Part shown: piece by piece, positions 19,505-29,255 of the stretch | How the letters are laid out: the number at the start of each line of letters is the position of its first letter | Position numbering within the stretch: position 1 is the stretch's first letter | The notes under the pieces: model-generated | The model's input: only the letters and a program-made list of their open reading frames with translations | The model's database searches: none | Told to the model about the DNA's origin: nothing | Origin: Burkholderia sp. H160 | GTDB taxonomy: Bacteria > Pseudomonadota > Gammaproteobacteria > Burkholderiales > Burkholderiaceae | Length of the DNA: 64,000 nucleotides | Assembly: GCA_000173575.1 (NCBI GenBank) | Contig: ABYL01000021.1 | Span: 1 to 64,000, forward strand | Reading direction: 5' to 3' | Made by a program: the position numbers and the translations under genes

Positions 19505-20326
19505 ATGATTAAACCCAATGCAATGAACCCCGCAGCGACCTTCGAGGGTTACCAGCTCCTGAAGTTCCGCCGTGACGGCGGCGTCCTCAATGTCACGATA
19601 GACAATCCTGAGCGGCGCAACGCGCTCAGCGGGCCTGGCGAGCTTGAGATCGCGCGTTTTTTCTACGAAGTCACGACCGACGATGCGACGCGCGCGATCG
19701 TGCTCACCGGTGCGGGCACGGCGTTCAGCGCCGGCGGTGACGTCGAGCAGATGCGTTACATCAACGAGAACCCGCGCGTCTTCTACGCGGCGATGATCAA
19801 TGCGAAGCGCGTTGTCGGGAACATGCTCGACTGCCCGAAGCCGATCATTGCCAAGGTCAATGGCCCGGCAGCGGGCCTCGGCGCCACCGTGGCACTGATG
19901 TGCGATGTGGTGTTCGCGGCCGACCATGCCAAGTTCTCGGATCCGCACGTGAAGATGGGCTTCACAGCCGGTGACGGTGGCGCGATGATCTGGCCCTATC
20001 TGTTCGGCGGTCAGGCCAAACATTACCTGATGACCGGCGATCCGATACTGGCCACCGACGCCGAGCGTCTGGGCGCGATCTTCAAGGCGGTTCCGGCCGC
20101 AGATCTCGATGCGGTTGTCGACGCCTATGCCAAGCGACTGGCAACCGGTCCGCGCCGTGCAATCGAAACCAGCAAGCTTACTGCCAATATCGTGCTCAAG
20201 CAGCTTGCGGCTATCACTGGTGACGCCGGCATCTGCTTCGAGGCGCTGACCAACTACTCGGTCGACCACCACGAAGCTACGCAGGCTTTCATCGAAAAGC
20301 GGCCGCCGAACTTCACGGGCGAGTGA
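19505..20326 (+). CDS. Enoyl-CoA hydratase/isomerase family (crotonase)
   Basis: A 273-residue crotonase. The ATG at 19505 gives a normal N-terminus. Oxyanion-hole segments are TGAGTAFSAGGDVEQMRYIN and NGPAAGLGATVALMCDVVFA; the third conserved segment reads KMGFTAGDGGAMIWPYLFG. In this position classical hydratases carry a Glu, whereas here it is GDGG, so the reaction may differ from simple hydration. The family includes hydratases, isomerases, hydrolases and C-C bond cleaving enzymes acting on acyl-CoA. It follows the MarR gene in the same direction. A perfect hairpin sequence follows 8 bp after the stop. Confidence 0.88.
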   Translation: MIKPNAMNPAATFEGYQLLKFRRDGGVLNVTIDNPERRNALSGPGELEIARFFYEVTTDDATRAIVLTGAGTAFSAGGDVEQMRYINENPRVFYAAMINAKRVVGNMLDCPKPIIAKVNGPAAGLGATVALMCDVVFAADHAKFSDPHVKMGFTAGDGGAMIWPYLFGGQAKHYLMTGDPILATDAERLGAIFKAVPAADLDAVVDAYAKRLATGPRRAIETSKLTANIVLKQLAAITGDAGICFEALTNYSVDHHEATQAFIEKRPPNFTGE

Positions 20327-20333
20327 TGTATAT

Positions 20334-20364
20334 CGGCCGCGTCGATTTTGCGTTGGCGCGGCCG
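20334..20364 (+). terminator. Inverted repeat after the crotonase gene
   Basis: CGGCCGCG (20334-20341) pairs perfectly with CGCGGCCG (20357-20364) across a 15-base loop, 8 bp after the crotonase stop. There is no strong T-run, so it could be a Rho-assisted or processing hairpin instead of a classic terminator. Confidence 0.35.
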
Positions 20365-20414
20365 TTCAGAACGATCCCCCGCGGCTGCATCGCGCTTAGT
20401 GCGGAGGTCAAAGT

Positions 20415-20605
20415 ATCCGCATTTCTGGCAAATCATCACCGGAATGCCATGGATCGCCTTCAACACGGACTCGTTGCGCCGGCTCCCCACAGGAATGGTG
20501 CTGACGACTTCGTGACCGCAAGCCAAGAGATGTTTGCGCGCGGCTTCGACATCGGCTACCGCAATGCAGACGCACGGACGCGTGTTGGAATTCGAAGCGC
20601 GCCAA
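20415..20605 (-). pseudogene. VOC/glyoxalase-family C-terminal relic
   Basis: The minus strand reads VADVEAARKHLLACGHEVVS followed by HGIPVMICQK, the second half of a vicinal-oxygen-chelate domain (betaalphabetabetabeta fold ending in a phenylalanine/glycine-rich strand). The N-terminal module with the first metal ligand is missing and flanking sequence is not coding. Treated as a fragment. Confidence 0.5.
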
Positions 20606-20819
20606 GATGACAGGGTTTGCCTCACCACCAATTCAAAAATGCAATTTAAGGTTTCATATCTGAACCACGAAGCAACCGTGAGGTGGCTCGAGGCCTTGTC
20701 GGGAGCTGCGCGGCGGTTTGCGCTCATCATGGCCCATTTTTTGCGTATGCGGACGCGTCAGAAACTGACAGTCGTCATCGCGTCCGCTCGACGAACACAA
20801 ACCAACTTCCACTCTCGGC

Positions 20820-21017
20820 ATGACAATCGAAGTGAATGATGTAGACGAATCAAGACTTTCCGTTGCCGCGAGCAATGCGGACGCGGACCTGGCATTGACT
20901 CGTATCGCGCCTCACGGCGCCCGTCCGACCTACGTGCATCCTAACTGGGCATGGGCCAGCCCGAAGGGCCTCTATGACTGGATGGATTCGAACTCGCCTT
21001 TCATAGGCCTTGAATAG
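20820..21017 (+). CDS. Hypothetical 65-residue protein
   Basis: A small open frame starting ATG at 20820 and ending DWMDSNSPFIGLE. It has no recognised domain, no signal peptide and no membrane segment. A weak purine-rich stretch precedes the start. It may be a real small protein or the tail of a lost gene; I cannot tell which. Confidence 0.25.
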   Translation: MTIEVNDVDESRLSVAASNADADLALTRIAPHGARPTYVHPNWAWASPKGLYDWMDSNSPFIGLE

Positions 21018-21197
21018 CGCTCGGAAATCTACGCGATTTGTGGTTTGTTGTCCGAATTATGACCCGCGAGATTCCATGTGCATGTCCAACTCGGTCGTGG
21101 GTGTCGATCGCTCCGCCGCGTAGTCCGTTTCCGGTACCCGGTCACCAGAACCTTGACCAGAAGTTCCATATGCAAGAGGCAACCTGTGCAGCGCAAT

Positions 21198-21572
21198 ATG
21201 CTCAAGTCAAAGATCCATCGTGCCGTTGTTACCCACTGCGAACTCCACTACGAAGGATCTTGCGCCATCGATGAGGATCTTCTGGATGCTTCGGGAATCG
21301 CAGAAAAGGAACGAATAGATGTATGGAACATCAACAACGGCGAGCGGTTTTCCACGTATGCGATCAAAGGTGAGCGAGGAAGCGGCATGACATCGCTCAA
21401 TGGGTCCGCCGCAAGGCGGGCACAACTCGGAGACCTGGTGATCATTGCCGCCTTTGCCGTCGTCGACGACAGAGAAGTCGCGGCGGGCTGGCATCCGAAG
21501 CTGGTTTTCGTTGACGAGAAAAACGCACTCAAGAGCAGCCGTGATCATGTGCCCACCCAGAGTTGGACCTGA
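21198..21572 (+). CDS. panD: Aspartate 1-decarboxylase PanD
   Basis: A 124-residue pyruvoyl-dependent aspartate alpha-decarboxylase, which makes beta-alanine for pantothenate and CoA. The self-cleavage site Gly-Ser is present in [10 protein letters not shown] (Gly24-Ser25), and the conserved [10 protein letters not shown] and [17 protein letters not shown] segments surround the active site. Length matches the family (115-130). The start at 21198 has only a weak GAGG nearby (21175-21180). It is unlinked to panB or panC here. A degraded copy of its C-terminus lies at 9.98-10.07 kb on the other strand, so panD-like DNA has been duplicated in this replicon. An extra panD copy on an accessory region would be dispensable. 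Confidence 0.95.
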   Translation: MLKSKIHRAVVTHCELHYEGSCAIDEDLLDASGIAEKERIDVWNINNGERFSTYAIKGERGSGMTSLNGSAARRAQLGDLVIIAAFAVVDDREVAAGWHPKLVFVDEKNALKSSRDHVPTQSWT

Positions 21573-22064
21573 CAGGTTCAGATATTAAGTGCTCCCTTTG
21601 ACCAGGGACTTTTAACGACTTGCTCTTTGCAAGCTTCGCAGCGTGGTGAAAGGCGGACTGCGAATCTATTTTGCTGCACCGAAAACGTCTTTTAGCAGGT
21701 CCTCGCATTTGCGGAACGAGCGTTTTATTGTCGCGGGTTTTCACCCATAGCTCGCGTCAAAGCCAGTTCTGGCGGGGCTTTTGTAGACGCACTTACGGAA
21801 GACGACGCAGCTTCGACGAACAAACGATTGACATACCTCAAGCCGACCTTAGAATGGATATTGCTGCGATGCACCAACAATTCTTGCGCCTGATCTGGCT
21901 CTTATGAACATTGGGGCACCTCTACCTTTGATGGAGCCCTTTCCAGCGGATTTTTCGCTATAAGCACTACTCATAATCGACATTGTTCACTCCGCGCTCC
22001 CATTAAGAAAACCTGAAGCGCAGGCCCCAGTTCCTTGCGACGGCCACGACCATCAATTGACAAT
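21573..22064. other. Intergenic region, no gene seen
   Basis: About 490 bp between panD and pntA with no credible open frame. It should contain the pntAB promoter; no strong consensus or operator was recognised. Confidence 0.4.
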
Positions 22065-23663
22065 ATGACATTACTGATTGGAATTCCTCTGGAGACAGCC
22101 ACCGGGGAGCGGCGAGTAGCAACCGTACCCGATGTGGTCGAGAAACTGATCAAGCTGGGGTTCGCAGTTGCCGTGCAAAGCGGTGCAGGAGCTGCCGCGA
22201 ACTTTGACGATGAAGCCTACCGTGCGGCCGGTGCCGAAGTCGTGGCAACGACCGCCGAACTCTGGGCCCGCAGCGACATCGTTTTCAAGGTGCGCCCCCC
22301 GGGCAGCGAAGAAGTGGCGCTGATGCGCGAGGGCGGCACGCTGATCGGCTTCGTGTGGCCGGCCCAAAACCCTGAATTGATGCAGCAACTGGCCGCCAAA
22401 CGGGCCACCGTGCTGGCGATCGATTCGCTGCCGCGCACGCTCTCACGCGCGCAGAAGATGGACGCGCTCACCTCGATCGCCAGCATCAGCGGCTATCGCG
22501 CGGTGATCGAGGCCGCGCATGCGTTCGGCCGCTTCCTGAACGGTCAGGTCACCGCCGCGGGCAAGGTCCCGCCGGCCAAGGTGTTCATCGCCGGCGCCGG
22601 CGTGGCAGGCCTTGCTGCAATCGGCACCGCGGCCAGTCTCGGCGCGATCGTGCGCGCCAACGACACGCGCGCCGAGGTGGCCGACCAGGTCAAGTCCCTG
22701 GGTGGCGAATTCGTCAAGGTCGATTACGAAGAGGAAGGCTCGGGCGGCGGCGGCTACGCGAAGGTCATGAGCGAGGGCTTCCAGCAGGCGCAGCGCGCGA
22801 TGTATGCGCAGCAGGCCAAAGACGCGGACATCATCATCACGACCGCGCTGATTCCCGGCAAGCCGGCACCGAAGCTGATCACGGCTGAGATGGTGCAGTC
22901 GATGAAGCCAGGCAGCGTAATCGTGGACATGGCAGCGGAGCAGGGCGGCAACTGCGAGTTGACCGTGCCCGGCGAGGCGGTGGTGCGCCACGGCGTGACC
23001 ATCGTCGGCTATACGGATCTCGCGTCGCGGCTGGCGCGGCAATCGTCCACGCTGTATGCGTCCAACCTGCTGCGCGTGGTCGAGGAACTGTGCAAGACCA
23101 AGGACGGCACGATCAACGTCGACTTCGCCGACGATGCCATTCGTGGCCTCACGGTCATCAAGGAAGGCAACATTACCTGGCCGCCGCCGCCGATCAAGCA
23201 GCCCGCCGCCGCACCGAAGCAGCAGACGCTGCCGCCTGCGGCGACGGCGGCCAAGCCGAAAGGCCATGGCCACGGCAGCAGCGAGCCGATGTCGGCCAAA
23301 GCGCTTGCCATCGTCTTCGGCCTCGGCGCACTGGTTTTCCTGCTGGTTGGCCAATTTGCGCCGGCCGCGTTCCTCTCGCACTTCACGGTGTTCGTGCTGG
23401 CCTGCTTCGTCGGCTACATGGTGGTTTGGAACGTCACGCCGTCGCTGCACACGCCGCTGATGAGCGTGACCAACGCGATCTCGTCGATCATCGCGATCGG
23501 CGCGCTGGTGCAAGTGGCGCCGCCGCTGGACGGGGCCGCAGTGGGCGACCGGCCATCGGGGCTGATCCTTGGCCTGGCGGTGGGCGCGTTGGCGCTCACG
23601 GCCGTCAACATGTTCGGTGGCTTCGCGGTGACGCGGCGCATGCTGGCGATGTTCCGCAAATAA
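22065..23663 (+). CDS. pntA: NAD(P) transhydrogenase subunit alpha PntA
   Basis: A 532-residue alpha subunit of the proton-translocating Re/Si-specific transhydrogenase. Domain I binds NAD(H): [20 protein letters not shown] at the start, [20 protein letters not shown] as Rossmann motif (about 180-199), and the RQDQ-loop counterpart region. A proline/alanine/histidine-rich linker (about 385-415) leads to the membrane part with four hydrophobic spans (about 417-525). E. coli PntA is 510 residues and has the same fused organisation. It works with PntB to make NADPH from NADH at the expense of the proton gradient. pntB begins 13 bp downstream. Confidence 0.96.
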   Translation: MTLLIGIPLETATGERRVATVPDVVEKLIKLGFAVAVQSGAGAAANFDDEAYRAAGAEVVATTAELWARSDIVFKVRPPGSEEVALMREGGTLIGFVWPAQNPELMQQLAAKRATVLAIDSLPRTLSRAQKMDALTSIASISGYRAVIEAAHAFGRFLNGQVTAAGKVPPAKVFIAGAGVAGLAAIGTAASLGAIVRANDTRAEVADQVKSLGGEFVKVDYEEEGSGGGGYAKVMSEGFQQAQRAMYAQQAKDADIIITTALIPGKPAPKLITAEMVQSMKPGSVIVDMAAEQGGNCELTVPGEAVVRHGVTIVGYTDLASRLARQSSTLYASNLLRVVEELCKTKDGTINVDFADDAIRGLTVIKEGNITWPPPPIKQPAAAPKQQTLPPAATAAKPKGHGHGSSEPMSAKALAIVFGLGALVFLLVGQFAPAAFLSHFTVFVLACFVGYMVVWNVTPSLHTPLMSVTNAISSIIAIGALVQVAPPLDGAAVGDRPSGLILGLAVGALALTAVNMFGGFAVTRRMLAMFRK

Positions 23664-23676
23664 GGAAACGACAATA

Positions 23677-25089
23677 ATGACTTCCAACCTGACTACCGTT
23701 TCCTACATCGGCGCGGCCATCCTGTTCATCCTCAGCCTCGGCGGGCTGGCCAATCCCGAGACCGCGCGCCGCGGCAACCTGCTCGGCATGATCGGCATGG
23801 TGATCGCCGTGCTGGCCACCGTGCTCGGTCCGCGTGTGTCCGCTGCGGGCATTCCGTACGTCGTCGCTGCGCTGGTCGTCGGCGGCGCCGTGGGCCTGTT
23901 CGCCGCGAACAAAGTGCAGATGACGCAGATGCCCGAACTGGTCGCGCTGATGCACAGCCTGGTCGGCCTGTCGGCCTGCCTGGTCGGCTTTGCCAGCTAC
24001 ATCGATACGTCGGTGCAGTTCACCGGCACCGAAAAGGCCATCCACGAAGTTGAGATCTACGTCGGCATCCTGATCGGCGCGGTGACGTTCTCGGGTTCGA
24101 TCATCGCCTTCTGCAAGCTGTCGGGCAAGATCGGCGGCAAGCCGCTCCTGCTGCCGGCCCGGCACTGGCTCAACCTGGCCGCGCTGCTGGTGGTGATCGT
24201 GTTCGGCCGCGCGTTCCTGCATGCGGAGACGGTTCAGGACGGCATGACGCCGCTCATCGTGATGACGGTCGTCTCGCTGCTGTTCGGCGTGCACATGGTG
24301 ATGGCGATCGGCGGTGCCGACATGCCTGTGGTCGTGTCGATGCTCAACAGCTACTCGGGCTGGGCGGCAGCGGCTACCGGCTTCATGCTCAGCAATGACC
24401 TGCTGATCGTAATCGGCGCGCTGGTGGGCTCGTCGGGCGCGATTCTGTCCTACATCATGTGCCGGGCGATGAACCGTAACTTCATCAGCGTGATCGCCGG
24501 CGGCTTCGGTACCGGTAGCGGCGCGTCCGCGCCGGCGGGCGGCGGCGCGCAACCGGCCGGCGAGGTGGTCGCGGTGAGCTCCGCAGAGACCGCCGAGCTG
24601 CTGCGCGACGCGAAGAGCGTGATCATCGTGCCCGGCTATGGCATGGCCGTGGCGCAGGCCCAGCACACGGTGTTCGAACTCACCAGGCTGCTGCGCGAAA
24701 AGGGCGTCGACGTGCGCTTCGCGATCCACCCGGTCGCTGGCCGGATGCCGGGCCACATGAACGTGCTGCTGGCCGAAGCGAAGGTGCCCTACAACATCGT
24801 GATGGAGATGGACGAGATCAACGCCGACTTCTCCGAGGCGGACGTGTCGATGGTGATCGGCGCGAACGACATCGTGAACCCCGCGGCGCAGGAGGACCCA
24901 GCAAGCCCGATCGCCGGCATGCCGGTGCTGGAGGTCTGGAAGGCCAGGACCTCGATCGTGATGAAACGCAGCATGGCGTCGGGCTATGCCGGCGTGGACA
25001 ACCCGCTCTTCTACAAGGACAACAATCGCATGCTGTTCGGCGATGCGAAGGCAATGTTGGGTGAGATCTTCGGGGTGTTGAAAACCTGA
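23677..25089 (+). CDS. pntB: NAD(P) transhydrogenase subunit beta PntB
   Basis: A 470-residue beta subunit. Nine hydrophobic spans occupy about residues 1-265. The soluble NADP(H)-binding domain III follows, with [20 protein letters not shown] (about 312-331), [20 protein letters not shown] and [15 protein letters not shown], and finally [17 protein letters not shown]. All hallmark segments are present. The start follows AAGGAAACGACAATA. NADPH from this complex would serve the many NADPH-using reductases and hydroxylases in the window, although transhydrogenase genes are general housekeeping genes. Confidence 0.96.
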   Translation: MTSNLTTVSYIGAAILFILSLGGLANPETARRGNLLGMIGMVIAVLATVLGPRVSAAGIPYVVAALVVGGAVGLFAANKVQMTQMPELVALMHSLVGLSACLVGFASYIDTSVQFTGTEKAIHEVEIYVGILIGAVTFSGSIIAFCKLSGKIGGKPLLLPARHWLNLAALLVVIVFGRAFLHAETVQDGMTPLIVMTVVSLLFGVHMVMAIGGADMPVVVSMLNSYSGWAAAATGFMLSNDLLIVIGALVGSSGAILSYIMCRAMNRNFISVIAGGFGTGSGASAPAGGGAQPAGEVVAVSSAETAELLRDAKSVIIVPGYGMAVAQAQHTVFELTRLLREKGVDVRFAIHPVAGRMPGHMNVLLAEAKVPYNIVMEMDEINADFSEADVSMVIGANDIVNPAAQEDPASPIAGMPVLEVWKARTSIVMKRSMASGYAGVDNPLFYKDNNRMLFGDAKAMLGEIFGVLKT

Positions 25090-26071
25090 ACGCTGCGAAG
25101 GTGGATGCGCCGAAGAATAACGACGCGAGTCTGGTGCCGAGTAGCAGAGTCGGATCAAGGGCGAGCGGTAAGGGACCTGATCAAATACAGCGCTCGGCAA
25201 CTAATTGCATTCGACTCCGGAGTCGCTAGCCGGCTGGATGCGCGCGCACAGCGAGGAACTGCTGGTCAACGATCGACCGTCAGGCGCGCAGGAGAATATG
25301 CCGGCGATGACGTCAACCTACTCAGTCTGTATGTACGTCACACCGCGCGGGTTCCCTCGAACTTCGCGTTCGTTGTCGACGGCTATCTGAGTGATGTCGA
25401 TATTGGGTCCGCTCGTCGCGCGAAGTCTCCCGATCAGCGTTGCGGCGCGCAGCGCGGAAGCGATGCGCGCAGACATTGGTAACCATCGCGGCGTGGGTTG
25501 AACGCGATCCCGGCGTGCGGTCCGCCGCGGCCAATACGGTCGCGAGCACGGCGTCCGGCTGGGACTTCGCGCATCTCTTCTGGAAGTAGACACTCGGCGA
25601 CCTTTTTCCCGTTGCGCGTCTGCTTGACGACGCCATTTACTACGTGAAGAACAGGGGCGCCGCGGCCGAGATCTGACCGCAGAAGCGATAAGGCTTCGCC
25701 GGCGCGTGAATGTGGCAGTCCAATGGGCGAGATGCAGACCGCGCCTTCGCGTTTGAGGGATCTCAGCCTACGCCCCGAATACAGGTTGTCCCGAGGTGCT
25801 CGTACACGACGACACCACGCTTCCCGTATTCAGGTACGGCGGCGTCGGGGCTAGGCCGTCGAGGCCGATGCCTGCGATGAGATCGGAGTGCTAGTCCCGC
25901 GAGCCTCGATGGCTCGCACTCTGCGCTGACCCGTTCATGTAATCGAGGCCATCGTTCGTGCAAGGTATGCGTTGGGTTGAGGCGCACGAGCGCGCGCTCC
26001 TCTTCGTTCTGTTCGATGGGGCGGAAGGCGTCGCACGGCGCTCCAAATGACCAATGTTTCTGCTTCAACAT
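25090..26071. other. About 1 kb without a recognisable gene
   Basis: Several overlapping frames of 90-125 codons exist on both strands between pntB and a small minus-strand frame, but no product matches a known family and start signals are poor. The stretch looks like decayed coding DNA because GC and codon periodicity resemble the neighbours. Confidence 0.35.
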
Positions 26072-26305
26072 TCAGTACGCGATACACGTTACCACACTGA
26101 ATGACAGATGATTCTGTTCCAAGAGAGCTTCCACTGTCTGCTTGGCGTCCTCGTTGCGCGGCACCTCGAGCAAGCTGTTGCCCGCAAATCCAGGCTCAAA
26201 CCTGATGCTTGCGTCGTCGGCGATTGCCTGCAGGACGTTGTGGTCTACCAGTTGCAGAAGATGGTCGTCGTCTCGATGACGTACGGCGAAACACGTCAGC
26301 ACCAT
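26072..26305 (-). CDS. Hypothetical 77-residue protein
   Basis: A small minus-strand gene starting MVLTCFAVRHRDDDHLLQLV. The ATG at 26305 has AAAGGAG 5 bp upstream, a much better signal than for most small frames here, so translation is plausible. The product has one aspartate-rich N-terminal stretch and no signal peptide, membrane segment or recognised domain. In-frame sequence extends to 26479 but with no supporting start. Function unknown. Confidence 0.35.
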   Translation of the reverse strand: MVLTCFAVRHRDDDHLLQLVDHNVLQAIADDASIRFEPGFAGNSLLEVPRNEDAKQTVEALLEQNHLSFSVVTCIAY

Positions 26306-26786
26306 TAAGCTCCTTTCCGGTCGGTCGGCACACCCGCACGTTGCCCATCCCTCTATCTCAGCGAACCGGAGGGCAAACAAGCGGAGCCAGGTGGGAGACG
26401 GATTTGACGGAGTGCGACGCCGTACGTATCCCCAGCCCCAGCCACCACATAGGACACTGAGCGGCGTTTGGGAACTCATTATCCAACTAGTCGCGCCGTT
26501 GATTAGCTAACAAAAAGTATCAGATTAAAGTACCAAAATGCCGTGAATACAGGCATTTGCTCGGTATAGGGCCGGGATAAAATCCTTTTAGTCTTTCCGT
26601 TGCACGGCGCCCTTGCCTGATACTCGCAATCAGCGGACGTGTTCGAACAACGGACTTAGCAGCCTGTCGAGGCAACTGCAGCCCTCTGGTCTTGTCGTGT
26701 TCCTTCTTGAAGCTTGCGACCCGGTTAGTTGGCGACAGTATGCCCAACGAACGGCTGTCGTACATACCGACAGAGGAAGATTCAAC
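26306..26786. other. Intergenic region upstream of glcG
   Basis: No gene supported. The AT-rich stretch 26505-26545 (containing TTGATTAGCTAAC) may hold the glcG promoter. The glcG start has AGAGGAAG 7 bp upstream. Confidence 0.35.
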
Positions 26787-27188
26787 ATGCAAACCAAGCC
26801 CGTGATTTCCATCGACGATGTCACTCGGGTTCTCGCCGCTGCCCGCGCTGAGGCCGACAAGCAGAAGTGGCCCGTGGCCATCGCGGTCGTAGACGATGGC
26901 GGTCACCTGCTCGGCATGCTTCGTCTCGACGGTTGCGCGTCCATCGGTGCGGAAATCTCGATCGGGAAGGCACGCACCGCGGCGATGGGCCGTCGTGAGT
27001 CGAAGGCATACGAAGACATGGTCAACGGCGGACGCACCGCGTTCACAACTGCCCCGATTTTGACGGCTCTCGAAGGCGGCGTGCCTCTCATTGCGAACGG
27101 TCATGTCGTCGGCGCAGTTGGTGTGTCGGGAATGAAGCCCGCAGAAGACACGCAGATTGCCAAAGCCGGCGTCGCCGCACTCGTCTAG
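26787..27188 (+). CDS. glcG: GlcG/HbpS-family haem-binding-like protein
   Basis: A 133-residue single-domain protein of the GlcG/HbpS (DUF336) family. Diagnostic segments are PVAIAVVDDGGHLLGMLRLD and GGVPLIANGHVVGAVGVSG, which form the compact alpha-beta fold of this family. Such genes sit inside glycolate (glc), propanediol and other dehydrogenase operons; a role in haem or cofactor binding is known for HbpS, but GlcG itself has no settled function. A gene of the malate synthase G family follows 105 bp downstream, reproducing the usual glcG-glcB order, but that copy is broken. glcDEF is 10 kb away on the opposite strand. Confidence 0.88.
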   Translation: MQTKPVISIDDVTRVLAAARAEADKQKWPVAIAVVDDGGHLLGMLRLDGCASIGAEISIGKARTAAMGRRESKAYEDMVNGGRTAFTTAPILTALEGGVPLIANGHVVGAVGVSGMKPAEDTQIAKAGVAALV

Positions 27189-27293
27189 GGCCATCGCCCA
27201 TCGCGCTATGCACACGAACTTCGTTAATCCCAAGCTCGCCGTGCGCCGCCGCCCGCAACAATGCCCCAGCTCTATATTCCATTGGAGCAGTAA

Positions 27294-28071
27294 ATGACGG
27301 AAATGACTCAGCGCGACAGCCTCCGCGTCGCTGAGAATCTCGCACGATTCATCCAAACCGAAGCTCTGCCCGGCACCGGAATCGACGTTGAAAACTTCTG
27401 GCGTGGTTTCGCGTCCATCGTCAGTGGCATGGCGCGACCGGCTGCAAGTCGAGCTCGACAAGTGGCATCGCGAGCATCCTGGCCCAGTGCGCGACCTTGC
27501 CCCGTATCGCCGCTTCCTCGAGTGGATAGGCTACCTCGTCCCGACGCCCGCGAGCGTATGTGCAACCACCAGCGGCGTGGACCGTGAAATTGCAGAACAG
27601 GCTGGTCCGCAGTTGGTGGTGCCGCTCTCGAACCAACGCTACGCGCTGAATGCGGCGAACGCTCGCTGGGGTAGCCTCTATGACGCGCTATATGGCACCG
27701 ACGCAATCGGCGAGACTGGCGGCGCTGAGTGCTCAGGCAGATACACCGCTGCTCGTGGCGCTCGCGCGATTGCCTTCGCACGCCGCTTCCTCGACCAGGC
27801 AGCGCCCCTCGCCCACGGCTCGCACGCCGAATCCACGAGCTACCGGGTCGAAAACGGCAAGCTGTACCTTTCGCTGAACGGCAGCACCACTGGTCTTAAG
27901 GACCCTGCCCAATTCGTCGGCTTCCGGGGTGACCCTGGCGCACCGACCGCGGTTCTGCTCAAGCACAACGGCCTGCACTTTGAGATTCTGCATAGGCCTC
28001 TGGCACCGTGCCATCGGCGGCAGCATGTGAAGCTTCCTTGTATTCGCAGACCCGCATGGAGGCTGCGTTGA
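27294..28071 (+). pseudogene. glcB: Malate synthase G, frameshifted and truncated
   Basis: Start of malate synthase G. The first frame reads [20 protein letters not shown] from the ATG at 27294, then a frameshift near 27425 moves to the frame of [40 protein letters not shown] and [15 protein letters not shown], followed by [11 protein letters not shown] and [11 protein letters not shown]. Homology ends at about 27,990, at roughly residue 240-250 of a normal 720-residue enzyme; the catalytic TIM-barrel loops are lost. The intact enzyme condenses glyoxylate with acetyl-CoA to malate, the step after glycolate oxidase. After the break the next readable sequence is a sulfotransferase, so a deletion joined them. 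Confidence 0.88.
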
Positions 28072-28120
28072 CCAATGCAAGGACACTTCACAAGGTAAAG
28101 GCAGACCTTGACCTATCCGT

Positions 28121-28813
28121 TGAAGCGAGTGTCATTCATACCCGTCTTACGGGATTCAGACGCCAGAATTTGGGTCCTATCATCTCGATTGGCAGACATA
28201 TGCCACGGTATGGCGTGACTATTACTTCCAGATGGACCACCGCCCCGTGTATCAGTATCTAAAACAATGTTTGCAGGTGCTGACCTTTCTGACCGGGCGC
28301 AAGCGCTGGCTGCTGAAGTGTCTGCAGCACATGGAGCAGCTTACCGTCCTGAACGAAACGTTCCCGGGCGCAACCATCATCATCAACCATCGCGACCCGG
28401 TGGCCTCCATTCAGTCGGCTATTACCGGCGTAGCGTATTCCGCGCGGATCACCCGCACCAAGGTGCGCCTCGACCAGATCGCGGACTACTGGATCGATCG
28501 TTACGAGCGCCTGTTGCGCGCCTGCGCGCGCGACCGGGATACGCTCGATCCGGCACGGACGGTCGACGTCTACTTCCACGAACTGATGGAAGACCCCATG
28601 AAGATCGTCGGCGAGATCTATTCGATGGCGGACCTGCCGCTGAGCGAAGGCATGCGCAACTGGATGACGGACGCGCTTTCCGCGCGCCAGCGCGGAAAGA
28701 ACGGTCAGATCGTCTACAACTTGAAGCGTGATTTCGGGCTTGACGCCGCCGAAATCCGCAAGCGCTTCGCCTTCTATTTCGATCGTTTCAACGCCAAGGC
28801 GGAAGTGAAATAG
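28121..28813 (+). pseudogene. Sulfotransferase-family protein, 5' truncated
   Basis: The C-terminal half of a sulfotransferase (Sulfotransfer_3 type), open from about 28,121. It reads SYHLDWQTYATVWRDYYFQM, then RKRWLLKCLQHMEQLTVLNE and FPGATIIINHRDPVASIQSA, the last being the 3'-phosphate-binding motif with the conserved R-D-P. It ends normally with KRDFGLDAAEIRKRFAFYF. The N-terminal PAPS-binding P-loop (GxxRSGTT-type) is missing, along with about 170 residues. A start at 28232 would give 193 residues lacking the cofactor site. It is truncated by the deletion that also cut malate synthase. Confidence 0.75.
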
Positions 28814-28834
28814 TTCGTGCGGAAGACACGAATG

Positions 28835-28890
28835 GCCGGCTATGCACCGCTCGGCCACCCGATCCTCAAAAGGATCGATTGAAAGCCGGC
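28835..28890 (+). terminator. Two-tier hairpin after the sulfotransferase fragment
   Basis: GCCGGCT (28835-28841) pairs with AGCCGGC (28884-28890), and inside this CGATCCT (28860-28866) pairs with AGGATCG (28871-28877) around a CAAA loop. It lies 22 bp after the stop. There is no T-run. It could be a terminator or a structured remnant. Confidence 0.35.
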
Positions 28891-29039
28891 GCAGACTGAT
28901 TTACTGCAAGATAATTTCGAGCAACGGCTTTGGGTAAGGATGCCGGGTGGTTCGTAAGAATTGCGGAGGCGCCCCGCGAACTTGATCGTGAATTCCGGGG
29001 GCCCCGTTCCGCTATATCTACGAAACTGAGCGCTGTTAA

Positions 29040-29225
29040 TTACGCAACTTCAAGTAGCGTATCGCATGGCCCACAGATTTCGACGAAGTCGAAATCTGAT
29101 TTAGGTATTCTGATGATGAGAAGCCTCAGCTCTGCCGGTCTATCTTCCGAACGCGTACCCGGCGCGATGCCGCCGAACGAATCGCCCCGCTTCTCATCGT
29201 AGACCCAGGCGCACCGCTCGCACAT
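29040..29225 (-). pseudogene. Rubredoxin-like relic
   Basis: The minus strand reads MCERCAWVYDEKRGDSFGGI followed by APGTRSEDRPAE, the first half of a rubredoxin with its first Cys-x2-Cys knuckle, YD aromatic pair and GIAPGT turn. The part that should carry the second CPxCG knuckle is replaced by LRLLIIRIPKSDFDFVEI, so the iron site is incomplete. It lies 30 bp downstream of a broken P450 gene on the same strand. P450-rubredoxin or P450-ferredoxin neighbours are common, so it may once have been the electron carrier. A perfect 11-bp dyad (CAGATTTCGAC, GAA, GTCGAAATCTG; 29074-29098) lies within it. Confidence 0.6.
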
Positions 29226-29255
29226 CTATTCTTAATTACTCGGCCCCATCGATAT

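Noticed and set aside
22443-23687. 414-codon open frame on the minus strand
   Set aside because: Antisense to pntA, low-complexity Arg/His composition, no family resemblance.
23605-25200. 531-codon open frame on the minus strand
   Set aside because: It lies exactly opposite pntB, is rich in His, Arg and Asp as expected for an antisense shadow of high-GC coding DNA, and has no recognisable domain.
25105-25482. 125-codon plus-strand frame downstream of pntB
   Set aside because: No family resemblance, no good ribosome binding site and a biased Arg/Ala composition. Listed only as unassigned DNA.
26520-27461. 313-codon open frame on the minus strand
   Set aside because: Opposite glcG and the start of glcB, which both have clear homology; nothing recognisable in the antisense product.
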